Source of the DNA: Artemia franciscana
Lineage: Eukaryota; Arthropoda; Branchiopoda; Anostraca; Artemiidae
DNA: 64,000 bases
Reading direction: 5' to 3'
Assembly: GCF_032884065.1 (NCBI RefSeq)
Contig: NC_088883.1
Location: 31,258,568 to 31,322,567 of the forward strand
Under the pieces are notes generated by a model that searched no databases, had not been told where the DNA came from, and saw only the letters and a program-made list of their open reading frames with translations. The position numbers were made by a program, and so were the translations under genes. Position 1 is the first letter of the stretch; every line of letters begins with the position of its first letter. This document shows, piece after piece, positions 10,006 to 21,307 of this stretch.

Positions 10006-12510
10006 CAAGAGCTAAGAGCTCATACGGCACTTGTGACGAGACGAGAAGAGCTAAGAGCCAAGAGATCATATGGTATGAGCTCTAACAAAATTCTATGAAT
10101 CAATAGATTGATTTAAAAAGGAAAGTAAGAGGCTTAATGCCGGTCAGGATTTAAAATAAGAGCTCTGAGTCACGATGTCCTTCTAAATATCAAAATTCAT
10201 TGAGATCCGATCACTCACTCGTAAGTTATAAATACCTAATTTTTTCTAAATTTTCCTCTCCCTTTAGCTCCCAGAGGGTCGAATCTGGGAAAACGACTTT
10301 ATCAAGTCAAATTGTTCAGCTCCCTGACACGCCTACCAATTTTAATCGTCCTAGCACGTCCAGAAGCACCAAACTCGCCAAATCACTGAACCCCTCAGCC
10401 CAACTCCCCCGAAGAGAGCGAATCCAGTACGGTTCCGTCAATCACGTATCAAGGACATATGTTTATTCTATCCACAAAGCTTCATCCCGATTCCTACACT
10501 CCAAGTGTTTTTCCAAGATTTCCCCCTCCAACTCCCCCCAATGTCAAACGATCTGGTCGGGATTTGAAATAAGAGCTCTGAGACATGAATTCTTTCTAGA
10601 AATCAAATTTCATTAAGATCCGATCATCTATTCGTAAGATAAAAATACCCCAATTTTCACGTTTTCCAAGAATTCCGGTTTCCCCCTACAACTCCCCCCA
10701 ACGTCACAGGATCTGGTCGAAATTTAAATAAGAACTTTAAAGCACAAGATCCTTCTAAATATCAAATTTCATTAAGATCTGGTCACCCTTTCGTAAGTTA
10801 CAAATACCTCAATTTTCAAAATTACTCCCCCTCCAATTCCACCAAAGAGAGCAGATCCGGTCCGGTTATGTCAGTCACGTATCTTAGACAGGTTTTTATT
10901 CTTCCCATCCAGTTTCATCCTAATCTCACCGCTTTAAGTATTTTCTAAGATTTCCGCCCCCCCCCCCCCAACTACCCCCCAATTACGCTTGATCCGGTTG
11001 AGATTTAAAATAAGAGATCTGAGTTACGAGGTCCTTCTAAATATGAAGTTTCATGAAGATCCGATCACTCCTTCGTAAGTTAAAAATACGTCATTTTTTC
11101 TTATTTTCAGAATTAAACCCCCCCCCCCCCCAATAGATCGGATAAGTTCCAATTATGTAAATCACGTATATAAGATTTCTGCTTATTTTTCAAACCAAGT
11201 TTCATCCCGATCCCTCCAATCTAAGCGTTTTCCATGATTTTAGGTTCCCCCACCCCAAACTTCCCCCAACGTCACCAGATCCAGTCAGGATTTAAAATAA
11301 GAGCTTTGAGACACGATATCCTTCTAAATATCAAATTTCATTGAGATCCGATAACCCGTTCGTAAGTTAAATATACCTCATTTTTTCTAATTTTTCAGAA
11401 TTAACCCCTCCCCCAACTACCCTAAAGAGAGCGGATCCGTTCCGGTTATGTCAATCATGTACCTAGGACTCGTGATTATTTTTTCCACCAAGTTTCATCC
11501 CGATCCCTCCATTCTAAGTGTTTTTCAAGTTTTAGGTTTCCCCCACCCAACTCCCCCCCCTCCCAATGTCACCAGATCTGGTCGTGTTTAAAATAAGAGC
11601 TCTGAGCCACGATATTCTTCTAAATATCAAATTTCATTGAGATCCGATCACCTGTTCGTAAGTTAAAAATACCTCATTTTTTCTAATTTTTCAGAAATAA
11701 CCCCCCCCCCCCCCAACTATCCCAAAGAGAGCGGACCCGTTCCGATTATGTCAATCATGTATCTGGGACTTGTGCTTGTTTTTCCCATCAAGTTTCATCC
11801 CGATCCCTCCGCTCTAAGTGTTTTCCAAGATTTTAGGTTTCCCCTTCCCAACTCCCCCCCCCAAATGTCACTCGATCCGGTCGGGATTTAAAATAAGAGC
11901 TCTAAGACGCGATATCCTTCTAAACATCAACTTTCATTGACATCCCATCACCCGTTCGTAAGTTAAAAATACCTCATTTTTTCCAATTTTTCAGAATTAC
12001 CCCCCCCCCCCCCAACTACCCCAAAGAGAGCGGATCCGTTCCGATTATGTCAATCATGTATCTGGGACTTGTGCTTGTTTTTCCCATCAAGTTTCATCCC
12101 GATCCCTCCGCTCTAAGTGTTTTCCAAAATTTTAGGTTTCCCCCCTCCAACTCCCCCCAATATCATCAGATCCGGTCGGAATTTGAAATAAGAGCTCTGA
12201 GACATAATATCATTCCAAACATCAAATTTCATTAAGATCCCATCACCCATTCATAAGTTAAAAATACTTCATTTTTTTCTATTTTCTCCAAATTAACCGG
12301 CCCCCCACTCCCCCCCCCAGATGGTCAAATTGGGAAAACGTCTATTTCTAATTCAAGCTGGTCCCGTCCCTGATACGCCTGCCATATTTCATCGTCCTAG
12401 CTTACCTGGAAGTGCCTAAAGTAGCAAAACCGGGACCGACAGACAGACAGACAGACCGACAGAATTGGCAATTGCTATATGTCACTTGGTTAATACCAAG
12501 TGCCATAAAA
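10006..12510 (+). mobile_element. Family A element, copy 1 (Helentron-associated-like, non-autonomous)
   Basis: The 5' end is CAAGAGCTAAGAGCTCATA followed by CGGCACTTGTGACGAG. The 3' end is a CACTTGGTTAATACCAAGTG hairpin followed by CCATAA. The subterminal motif ATGGCACTTG (here with one change) recurs inverted as CAAGTGCCAT at the 3' end. Between the ends are about eight modules, starting near 10157, 10569, 10727, 10988, 11296, 11590, 11890 and 12186; the last four are 294-300 bp apart. Each module runs from an 'AAATAAGAGCTCTGAG' head to a C tract and then a 'CAAGTTTCATCCCGATCCCT' segment. A GACAGACAGACAGACCGACA stretch precedes the 3' end. It encodes no protein. Subterminal inverted repeats, internal tandem modules, a 3' hairpin and insertion without target duplication are the known layout of Helentron-associated elements. 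The class is inferred because no helicase partner is present here. Confidence 0.75.
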
Positions 12511-12594
12511 ATTAGGAAAAACATACTTAGGGAATTGATACTTATACTAGGAATCGATATATATAATTTAAAAAAAAGGTAAAGGGTAAAGGAT

Positions 12595-12892
12595 GCGGCA
12601 CTAGACCCTTAAGGTCTGATGTCCGTCTCAAGTCTCATTTACAAAAAAAACTTTTAAAAAAAACATATCAAAAATATGTTTATATTCATTTTTGTTACGT
12701 TTTTTACGAGTCGGACAAATATTTCGGTTTTATTTACAAAAAAGTTTTATTTACAAAAAAAAACTTTTAAAAAAACATCAAAAATATGTTTATATTCATT
12801 TTTGTTACGTTTTTTACGAGTTAGACAAATATTTCGGGGGGGGGGGGTCAAACCCCCAAACCTTCCCCCCTGGATACGGCCTTGGCGGACAC
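12595..12892 (+). mobile_element. G-rich short element (family D), partly duplicated
   Basis: It contains the family D core twice (TTCATTTTTGTTACGTTTTT then ACGAGT-GGACAAATATTTC), a G13 run at 12836-12848, and the end CCCCCCTGGATACGGCCTTG. The same core and ends occur at 19.8, 22.6, 25.4 and 34.8 kb. Confidence 0.6.
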
Positions 12893-13895
12893 CATATTTA
12901 AAAAGAAAAAAAAGGAATGAAAAGTAGGTGAACAGCTTGAGAAGGCGTAGTTCTCCTTTAAAGGCGTATCGGTACCTATTTTGGGGAGGGGGATAACAAC
13001 ACGGAAAGTTTTGAGGAAAGTAGCACAACTTCTTGAATTGTTGGCAGGGGGAGGGGATAGATACAAGTTTACAATTTTAAAGAAGGTAGCGTACAAATAT
13101 ATTTTAAAAATTCAGGGACTGCTTAGATAATAATCCGGGTCAAATTAAATAAATTGTACTTGAAGCCACGACTTCTCGAATTTTTAGCAGGGAGGAGGGG
13201 CAGAGATTCACTTTCCTTAGAGTGAAACTCTTGGATTAAACTGGATAACAAGAATGGATTTGAGGTTTTTTCTCAGATTGTAAGATACTTATGGTGTGTG
13301 AATTCCTCTTTTTACTTTTCCTTAGCACTTCTCAATGAAACTTAAAAAAAAAACACAAACTCAAATAAAATTCTCAAATTTGAAAAACCCTATTTTCCGC
13401 AGGGGTATTTTGCGCGAGGGGTGGGGTTAACGCCTAGAACCGTAAAAACAATGTCATTAACTGAAAACTGTCGGTACATTACTACTAACTTCATGATAGA
13501 CAACTCAAATACACCTACAATACATTTGGCTTTAGTTTGATAATGACAATTTTTAAAACCTTGAAATTCATGAAAAGACACGTATAATGGACAGCTAAGA
13601 CAAATTGTGACACCCATTAAACGTGAAAAATATCACTATGCTGAACAGGTCTGGTAACTACTAAAATTAATCAACATAAATATCGAGATGAAAAGCTCAA
13701 AAATGACCGCGAAATTTTCAGAGAATTGGTGAAAATTTTGTAACCCAAATTATGGATCCTTACAAAAAAATAAAAAATATTATTTTTCTTTTCTATGAAA
13801 AAGACAGTAATTAAAAAAGGACAGAAAATAATGTAAAAAAATTGTTTACAACAAAATAAGTTCTTCAAAGAAAAGTAAAGAATTCCATAAGCCAA
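12893..13895. other. Unassigned intronic sequence
   Basis: There are G-rich low-complexity patches near 12984-13060 and 13185-13200. The last 45 bp (TTTTCAAAG-like then AAAAGTAAAGAATTCC) match the dispersed unit that is tandemly repeated at 48.5-49.4 kb. That unit is interrupted here by family A copy 2. Confidence 0.45.
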
Positions 13896-15642
13896 CAAGA
13901 GCTAAGAGCTCATATGGCACCTGTGACGAGGCGAGAAGAGCTAAGAGCCAAGAGATCATATGGTATGAGCTCTAACAAAATTCTATGAATCAATAGATTG
14001 ATTTAAAAATAGATTGATTGTCCTTCTATATATCAAAATTCATTAAGATCCGATCACCCACTCGTAAGTTATAAATACCTAATTTTTTCTAATTTTTCCT
14101 CTCCCTTTAGACCCAGATGGTCGAATCTGGGAAAACGACTTTATCAAGTCATATTGTTCGGCTCCCTGACACGCCTACCAATTTTAATCGTCCTAGCACG
14201 TCCAGAAGCACCAAACTCGCCAAATCACTGAACCCGTCCCCCAACTCCCCCAAAGAGAGCAAATCCAGTACGATTCTGTCAATCACGTACCAAGGACATT
14301 TGTTTATTCTATCCACCAAGCTTCATCCCGATTCCTCCACTCCAAGTATTTTTCTAAGATTTCCCCCTCCAACTCCCCCCAATGTCAAAAGATCTGGTTG
14401 GGATTTGAAATAAGAGCTCTGAGATATGAATTCCTTCTAAAAATCAAATTTCATTAAGATCCGATCATCTATTCGTATGATAAAAATACCCCAATTTTCA
14501 CGTTTTCCAGGAATTCTGGTTTCCCCCTCCAATTCCCCCCAATGTCACTTATTTTTCAGAACTAGCCCCCCCCCCCCCCAATAGAGCGGATCCGTTCCAA
14601 TTATGTAAATCACGTATGTAAGACTTCTGCTCTTATTTTTCTCACCAAGTTTCATCCCGATCCCTCCAATCTAAGCGTTTTCCATGATTTTTGGTTCCAC
14701 CACCCCAAACTCCCCCCCAATGTCACCAGATCCGGTCAGGATTTAAAATGAGAGCTTTGAGACATGATATCCTTCTAAACATCAAATTTCATTGAGATCC
14801 GATCACCCGTTCCTAAGTTAAAAATACCTCATTTTTCAGATTTTTCAGAATTAACCCCCCCCCCCCAACTACCCCAAAGAGAGCGGATCTGTTCTGGTTA
14901 TGTCAATCATGTATCTAGGACTTGTGTTTATTTTTCCCACAAGTTTCATCCCGATCCCTCCACTTTAAGTGTTTTCAAAGTTTTAGGTTTCCCCCTCTCA
15001 ACCCCCCCCCCCCCCAATGTCACCAGATCCGGTTGGGTTCAAAATGAGAGCTCTGAGACACGATATTCTTCTAAATATCAAATTTCATTGAGATCCGATC
15101 ACCCGTTCGTAAGTTAAAAATACCTCATTTTTTCTAATTTTTCAGAATTACCCCCCCCTAACTACCCCAAAGAGAGCGGATCGGTTCCGATTATGTCAAT
15201 CATGTATCTAGAACTTGTGCTTAATATTCCCACCAAGTTTCATCCCGATCCCTCCACTCTAAGTTTTTTCCAAGATTTTAGGTTTCCCCCTCCCATATCC
15301 CCCCAATGTCACCAGGTCCGGTCGGGATTTAAAATAACGGCTCTGAGACACGATATCCTTCCAAACATCAAATTTCATTAAGATCTGATCAACAGTTCGT
15401 AAGTTAAAAATATTTCAATTTTTCTATTTTTTCCGAATTAACCGGCCCCCCACTCCCCCCCCAGATGGTCAAATTGGGAAAACGACTATGTCTAATTTAA
15501 GCTGGTCCCGTCCCTGATAAGCCTGCCGAATTTCATCGTCCTAGCTTACCTGGAAGTGCCTAAAGTAGCAAAACCGGGACCGACAGACCGACAGAATTGG
15601 CGATTGCTATATGTCACTTGGTTAATACCAAGTGCCATAAAA
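13896..15642 (+). mobile_element. Family A element, copy 2
   Basis: It has the same 5' end (CAAGAGCTAAGAGCTCATAT) and the same 3' hairpin CACTTGGTTAATACCAAGTG followed by CCATAA. There are about six internal modules with C tracts at 14565-14579, 14856-14866 and 15004-15016. The insertion splits a dispersed repeat: the left flank ends CCATAAGCCAA and the right flank begins AATGAGCAGAAATAAA, matching the uninterrupted AAGCCAAAACGAGCAAAAAA at about 49286. This fixes both element ends and shows no target duplication. Confidence 0.8.
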
Positions 15643-16911
15643 ATGAGCAGAAATAAAATTGAATAATCTACCAATCGTAAAACTACCACAAACCACCGTC
15701 AATAAACAAATGAAACTCAAAGCGAACAGAAGTTACAATAAACAACCGAGTCAAACTCAAAACAACTTTTTGAAGACATATTTGCACCTCCTGTTCCATA
15801 GCACGATTTACCCCTGTTTCATTATGTGTGGCACTGTAGCACGTGCTCAGGGTTGTTAAAATAGCACACGAAAGTGCTATGTAAGGACTCATGTACATGT
15901 GGCGCCAAAACACGTATTTCAGAAACCAACAATAATTCCTAAAACAATGCAAAATAATTATCCATGAATAAATTGCGTCTGTTTCTAAGAACAATAATTT
16001 TTAATTAATTGCTTCAAGCTCAATTAAAGAAAGAAATTATCCTTCTAACTTGATTTCCCTGAGACCATCATAGAACTATACATAAATATAATCTATTTTC
16101 AACTATTTTTAACATACAAATAAATAAACGAAATTGAAATAGAACTAGGTAGGTATGCGTTTATTTCATCAAATATTTCATCAAATAAAAATTACTAAAA
16201 TTGCACTTACAATCAATAATATACTGCTCAATTTAGGGACCTAAAATTGAATGTAGGAGAATAACACTGTTATGGTTAGGAAATGAGGTTAGCAGCTGGT
16301 TTCTTATTTTTGCGATACGATACAATACTTTATTAATAAACACAATTATAACCCTTTACTTTAGACATCTACTATACTGATGGAAAGCATACGCTTTTGT
16401 TGGCGTGCAGTAGTAAAAATTAACCATTTTCTAAACACGCCAAAAAATAATATAATAAATAACTAACAAAAAGAAAGAAAACATTTTATTGAATCAGCAG
16501 TTAAGTAAGGTTGTGTTCTATCCTCCTTCATAAATCTTACATAAAAAATACTTTAATATAAAAAAACCTTAAATTTTTTATATAATTTGAAAAAACTATC
16601 CAAAAAAAGAAGTTTTTCAAAGAAAAGTAAAGGTCGTATTAAACTTAAGATCAGCAGAAACAAATTCCTATAGTAATTTTTAGTAATTTAAAATTTAAAT
16701 TAAATTTTTAAATTAAATTAATTAAATTTAAATTTAAATTAAAAAATTTAGTAATTTTAGCAATTCCTATAGTAATTAGTAGTAAAGCTCAAAAGACCAT
16801 AACTACTATTAAAGAATAAATGAAACCCAAAACAGCCAGAAATTAAATAAACAATCAAACAGAATAAATAAGCAAATAAATAAGCAAACGGACATGCAAC
16901 AGGTAGACAAA
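15643..16911. other. Intronic sequence with partial copies of the 48.5 kb dispersed unit
   Basis: 15643-15780 resembles one unit of the array at 48.5-49.4 kb (AATAATCTACCAA, ACCGAGTCAAA-TCAAAACAA). A further fragment lies at 16790-16880. A 60 bp patch of TTTAAATTTAAATT permutations lies at 16683-16750. No exon is recognised. Confidence 0.5.
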
Positions 16912-17332
16912 CTTGTTTGTAATGAAGGTTGCGTTCTATCCCCCTTCATATGGATCATTTTGATGGATTTTGTCTTAAGAAGCACAGGAAAGGCAATGGG
17001 AGACCACGGAATCAAACGGGGAGGAAAAACTCTTCTGGATTTAGATTATGCTGATGATTTAAGTATCCTGGATGAAAGTGAAAGTGAGAGGTTCCGCAGA
17101 TGAAGGATGACAGATTACCAAAGATTATTCTTTTCGGTCAACCGTCTAAGGCTATACGGAAGGCAGGTCACCCGCGGTTGGGCTGGGAGGATGTCATAAA
17201 GAAAGATGGGAACTTCCTGGGATGGTATAAAGAGGAAGGGCTTGAATAAATTGGGATGGAGGAGAAGCGTGCGTAGTTATGTTGGCCACAGGCGGCTTAT
17301 TGCTGTGATGAGTTGTTAGCAGTATTAGTAGA
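16912..17332 (+). pseudogene. LINE reverse transcriptase fragment joined to its 3' tail by an internal deletion
   Basis: The first part reads GCVLSPFIWIILMDFVLRS, then HGIKRGGKTLLDLDYADDLS. It carries the YADD polymerase motif at about 17045-17060. At about 17095 the frame jumps directly to MKDD-LPKI-LFGQPS-A-RKAGHPRLGWEDV, the segment that follows several hundred bases later in the intact copy at 53.2-53.8 kb. It ends in TGAGTTGTTAGCAGTATTAG. It is therefore an internally deleted, dead copy of the same LINE family. Confidence 0.75.
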
Positions 17333-17464
17333 ATTTAAAATGGATTGATTTCATCGGTTATTTTTAAATGGTAACCTCACAACCTGAGGTTATCTCATGG
17401 CCTTTTTAATTGGCAAATTGGACGGTCAGAATGACAATCGTCAGATTTGGGTTCTTACTGACTA

Positions 17465-18611
17465 TTAAATTTGAAAAAAGTAAGTTTTTTTCAACTGAAG
17501 GTAAGAAGCAGCATTAAAGTTTAAATCGAACAAAAATTACTACGAATATGGGGAGGGTTGTCCACACCTCAATACCTGGCTAGAACGCTAACATTTGCTT
17601 TTTATTCCAATTATTTAAGAATGACCCCTGAAAGACAAGGGCCTTTTAATTAGAATGATATTCATTTTAGAAAACTCAAAAAATACTTTAGCGGAAAGAG
17701 CAAGGTACTGAGGAGGGGTAAATCCCCTTCATATACGTAATAATTTCTGTCCGTTTTAAGTTTTAACGTTACTACTTACTTTCAGTTTACAAAACTTTTT
17801 TTTTTAATTTCTGATCGTTTTTCAAATAATGCCAAGAAATCCAGCCTCCCCCCTCTCCATGAAAAATTACTTTCTTAATGAAAAATCTCTCCATAAAAAG
17901 ATCCTCCTAAATACCTCCTCCCCCGAAAAACATCTGTATATTTCCCAATACTGTATGTAAACAATGGGCAAAGTTCATAGCTTGCAGCCCTTTCCCTGGA
18001 AGCTGTGGGGGGGGGGGGGTTAAGTCATCCTCAAAAACATAATTAGTAGACCTTTCGACTATGCTGAACAAAATGATTATCTCAAAATTTGATTCTGGTG
18101 ACTTTGAGAAAAAATTAGCGGGACAGGGGGGCAAGCTGTCATTCAATATTTCTGGTCACTTAAAAAGGGCACTAGAACTTTGGGTTTCCGATCAAATAAG
18201 CCCTCTCACGATCTTCTTGGATCAGTGGTTCAATATGATCATCCCTGAAAAAACACGCATCTGTGATCTTGCTTCTGGTAAAAAAAATGCAAAATTCCAC
18301 ATTTGGGTATATAGGAGCTTGAAACCTCTAGAGCAGGGTTCTTTGATACTCTGAAATTGATGGTGTGATTTTCACTAAGATCGCTTGACGTTTTTGGAGT
18401 GTTTCCCCCTTTATCAGAAATTTGGTAAATTTTCTCGGGCTTGTAACTTTTGACGGTTAGCATTAATCTTGATAAATTTTATACATTTTGAATAAACATC
18501 AAAATTTGATTTTTTTGATGCATATTTTGTTATTAAGACCCGTTTCTGTTAGTTTGAGTTACTATTGAGCCGAATCGCTCCTTACTTACAGCTCGCTACC
18601 ACGAACTGTTT
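17465..18611 (-). mobile_element. Family B element, copy 2
   Basis: On the minus strand it begins AACAGTTCGTGGTAGCGAGC, then 'TAAGTAAGGAGCGATTCGGC' and CTCAATAGTAACTCAAACT. It runs to CTTACCTTCAGTTGAAAAAA-type sequence at 17480-17500, where the foldback arms (CCTCCTCAGTACCTTGCTC and complement) sit. It has the same order as the copies at 26.6 and 37.9 kb. Non-coding. Confidence 0.65.
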
Positions 18612-19256
18612 GATCTGATCGTTAATTGGATTTAGATTTGCAGTCCATCAGCTTCTTGTCTGGATTGCAAAATTCACCCTCTTAATTCTAGATTTGATCG
18701 AAGTATATTTCAATTGAGTTCTAGATTTGGGCAATAAGAATGTAGGGAATAATTCAAAGTTGAAAAGATAAAAATAGCTTACATACATAAAAAAATAAAT
18801 AGATAAGAAAAGCTTTGTTAGAAGATAAACATACTTTTCTCACGAGAAATTATACGGCTAGTTTCTTTCTTTTTTCTAATTTTGTTTTTAATACTTGATG
18901 TTATTTTCCTTGATAGGCCCACCAAGAATTATAGAATATTCCAAATAAATTTCCCGAATCTCCAAATAAAAATGGATAACACTCCACCTTTTCAACTATC
19001 TTAATATTGCACCAGAATTCAATTTCTTTACATCCCAATCTAAAAATCAAAAGCGAGAATTGAGATTGTCAATCAAAAACGCCTTAAGTACAGGAGTAGA
19101 GGAAGCTTTGGCTAGTTACCAACAGGGTCGAAAGGCCGAGCCCACTGATGTAAAGACGAATTTTTCCAAGCGTTTTCCCTTTTAGTTGTAATGAGAATAA
19201 TTAATTAAATATGTGAACCTAAGCATAAATAAATAAAATAAAGGAATAAAAAGTAC
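18612..19256. other. Unassigned intronic sequence next to exon 19257-19383
   Basis: A short plus-strand frame (GVEEALASYQQGRKAEPTD, about 19100-19155) looks protein-like but ends quickly and has no recognised relatives. Nothing else is recognised. Confidence 0.3.
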
Positions 19257-19383
19257 CGGTAGTTATTCCTGCTTTCCAAGTCAGCCAATCACCAATAGTG
19301 CCGTTAGAAAAGAAAAGACGAAATTCGTAGCGGGTTCCAGGCAACCCTTGTCTAAACTCAATCGTGTTCGATATGTCCGATGC
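19257..19383 (-). CDS. Ptp10D: Ptp10D-type receptor tyrosine phosphatase, exon closing first FN3 domain
   Basis: This minus-strand exon has an acceptor TTTTTTATAG just above 19383 and a donor GTACTT just below 19257. It has 127 nt, enters in phase 0 and leaves in phase 1. It reads ASDISNTIEFRQG, then LPGTRYEFRLFFSNGT, then IGDWLTWKAGITT. LPGTRYEFRL is the F-strand signature of a fibronectin-III domain, and 'FFSNGT-DWLTW-ITT' corresponds to the G strand and linker of the first FN3 of insect Ptp10D. SNGT is a potential N-glycosylation site. It follows exon 25249-25130 in phase (…NTTFK / ASDIS…) and precedes exon 1631-1525 (…ITT-A-PDPPS). It is a secreted/extracellular portion with no catalytic residues. 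Confidence 0.9.
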
Positions 19384-19782
19384 CTATAAAAAAGAAATAC
19401 AATAGAATATGGATTTCGTAACTATAACTTACGGAATAACAATAATAATAATTTATTGTTACCCTATGCATACAACACAAATGCACAACAGAGGAGCATA
19501 AAAAATGAAAAGAAAAATAAAAAGGGCACAGAAAAAAGAATATGCACAATTCTTGACAACTTCAAACATTTGAAAACACTTTTTTATTAAAAATAAAATA
19601 TCCTCCAATCAGCTACCAATGGGTTCTCCTTATAAAGATACGTAATTCTAATGAAGTGTTGTGGGAAGTGCGGGTAGACAAATGATGAGCTATACATAAA
19701 TTTTATTCCTTTTGTTACGAAAATTCATGGCGCCAGGCCGCTAAAAATTTAGGGCGTGATTTGCCACTAGTCGAGCATTTAC

Positions 19783-19937
19783 CAGACCGTATCCAAGAGG
19801 GGGGGGGAATGAATTTTGACTTAGACTACCCCCCGAAATGTTTGTCTGACTCGTAAAAACGTAACAAAATAAATAAAAATCATACGGTTTTTTAAAGTCC
19901 CCTTCCCCCCAAAAAAAACTGGATATTGCCCAGACCA
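19783..19937 (-). mobile_element. G-rich short element (family D)
   Basis: The ends are GACCGTATCCAAGAGGGGG and ACTGGATATTGCCCAGACC. On the minus strand the core reads TTATTTTGTTACGTTTTTAC, then GAGTCAGACAAACATTTCGG, as in the other family D copies. Length is about 155 bp and it is non-coding. Confidence 0.6.
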
Positions 19938-20580
19938 TTTACCTAGATTTATTTCTGGAATTGTATTTGTTCAACTTCTTTTTAAAGGCATTAACAGACG
20001 GGTTGAAGGAGTTAACATCCCTCAGTAGCAGAGGCAGTTTTAGGGGGGAACAGAAAGGGCACTTGCCCAAGGCACGTATACTTTGGGGGGGGCAAAGTTT
20101 CAAATAAATAATCTAACAGTAATAATCCCTTTGAAATTTTTGAATCTTTATTTTGATTAATATAAAGCAGAGACCACGGTTGGCAGTAAGTATAAGCAAA
20201 TTGAATCCAAAATTTTTGTCTTTCCTCTATCTTCATCACCATTTCGAGAAACTCAAAGTAAGCAGATGGAATTTAACCAATTTCAAATTTTTTTTCTGAT
20301 ATTTTTGTTCAAATTTTGTTACAAATATATATATATTATTTTTGTCATCAACTCCCTCAAAAAATTTAATGACTTCGCGCCCGACAGTACCATGTCGGAC
20401 ATAAACATGTACCATAATGATATATAAGCCGACACTAAAAAAATACGTGATTAAGAATTGACTATTGTTCATTTACTTTCTAAAATTCAGAGTTTGTCAG
20501 AACTTGGCAAAACACAAATTAAAGGACCAAAAAATTAAAGGTTCTGCCTCTGGTATGCATCTATCAATAAGATAATAAAA

Positions 20581-21307
20581 CAAGAGCTAAGAGCTCATAT
20601 GGTACTTGTGACGAGGCCGGAAGAGCCAAGAGCTCATATGGCATGAGCTCTAGCAAAATTCTAAGAATCAATAGATTGATTTAAAAGGAAAATCAGAGGC
20701 TTAATGCCGCTCGTAAAATCACCCACTAGTAAGTTAAAAATACCTCATTTTTTCAAATTTTTCCTCTCCCTTCAGCCCCCCAGATGGTCGAATCGGGAAA
20801 AACGACTTTATCAAGTCAATTTGTGCAGGTCCCTGACTCACCTACCAATTTTCATCATCCTAGCACGTCCAGAAGCACCAAACTCGCCAAAGCACTGGAC
20901 CCCCCTAACTCCTCCAAAGAGATCAGATCCAGTCTGGTTTTGTCAATCAAGTGTCTACGACATTTGCTTATTCTACACACCAAGTTTCACCCCGATCTCT
21001 CCACTCTAAGTGTTTTCCAAGATTTCCGGTTTCCCCTCCAACTTCCCCCAACGTCACCAGATCTGGTCGGGATATAAAATAAGAGCTTTGAGACATGGGT
21101 TCCTTCTAAATATCAAATTTCATTAAGATCCAGTCACCCGTTCTTAAGTTTAAAAATATCTATATTTTTCTAATTTTTCCGAATTGACACCCCCCTAACT
21201 CCCCCAAAGAGAGCGGATCCGTTCAAATTATGCCAATCACGTATCTAGAGCTTGTGCTTGTTCTTCCATCAAGTTTCATCCCGATCTCTCCACTCTAAGC
21301 GTTTTCC
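20581..21307 (+). mobile_element. Family A element, copy 3, 3' truncated
   Basis: It starts with the intact 5' end CAAGAGCTAAGAGCTCATAT and runs through about two modules (heads and CCCCCC tracts at 20896 and 21189). It stops inside a module at CTCTAAGCGTTTTCC without the PolyGACA stretch or 3' hairpin. Confidence 0.75.

Larger units (their letters stand above)
1632..19256 (-). other. Ptp10D intron of 17.6 kb, packed with repeats
   Basis: The intron is defined by the donor GTACTT at 19251-19256 and the acceptor AG at 1632-1633, both on the minus strand, with matching phase 1. It holds two family A copies, two family B copies, a 130 bp array, a 420 bp duplication, LINE tails and long AT-rich tracts. 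I see no further exon of this gene inside it, and the protein reads straight across it (…GITT, then APDPPS). Confidence 0.8.

Noticed and set aside
10200..15381. Several 60-140 codon frames in families A1 and A2
   Set aside because: They follow the non-coding modules and shift frame between copies; no conserved protein.
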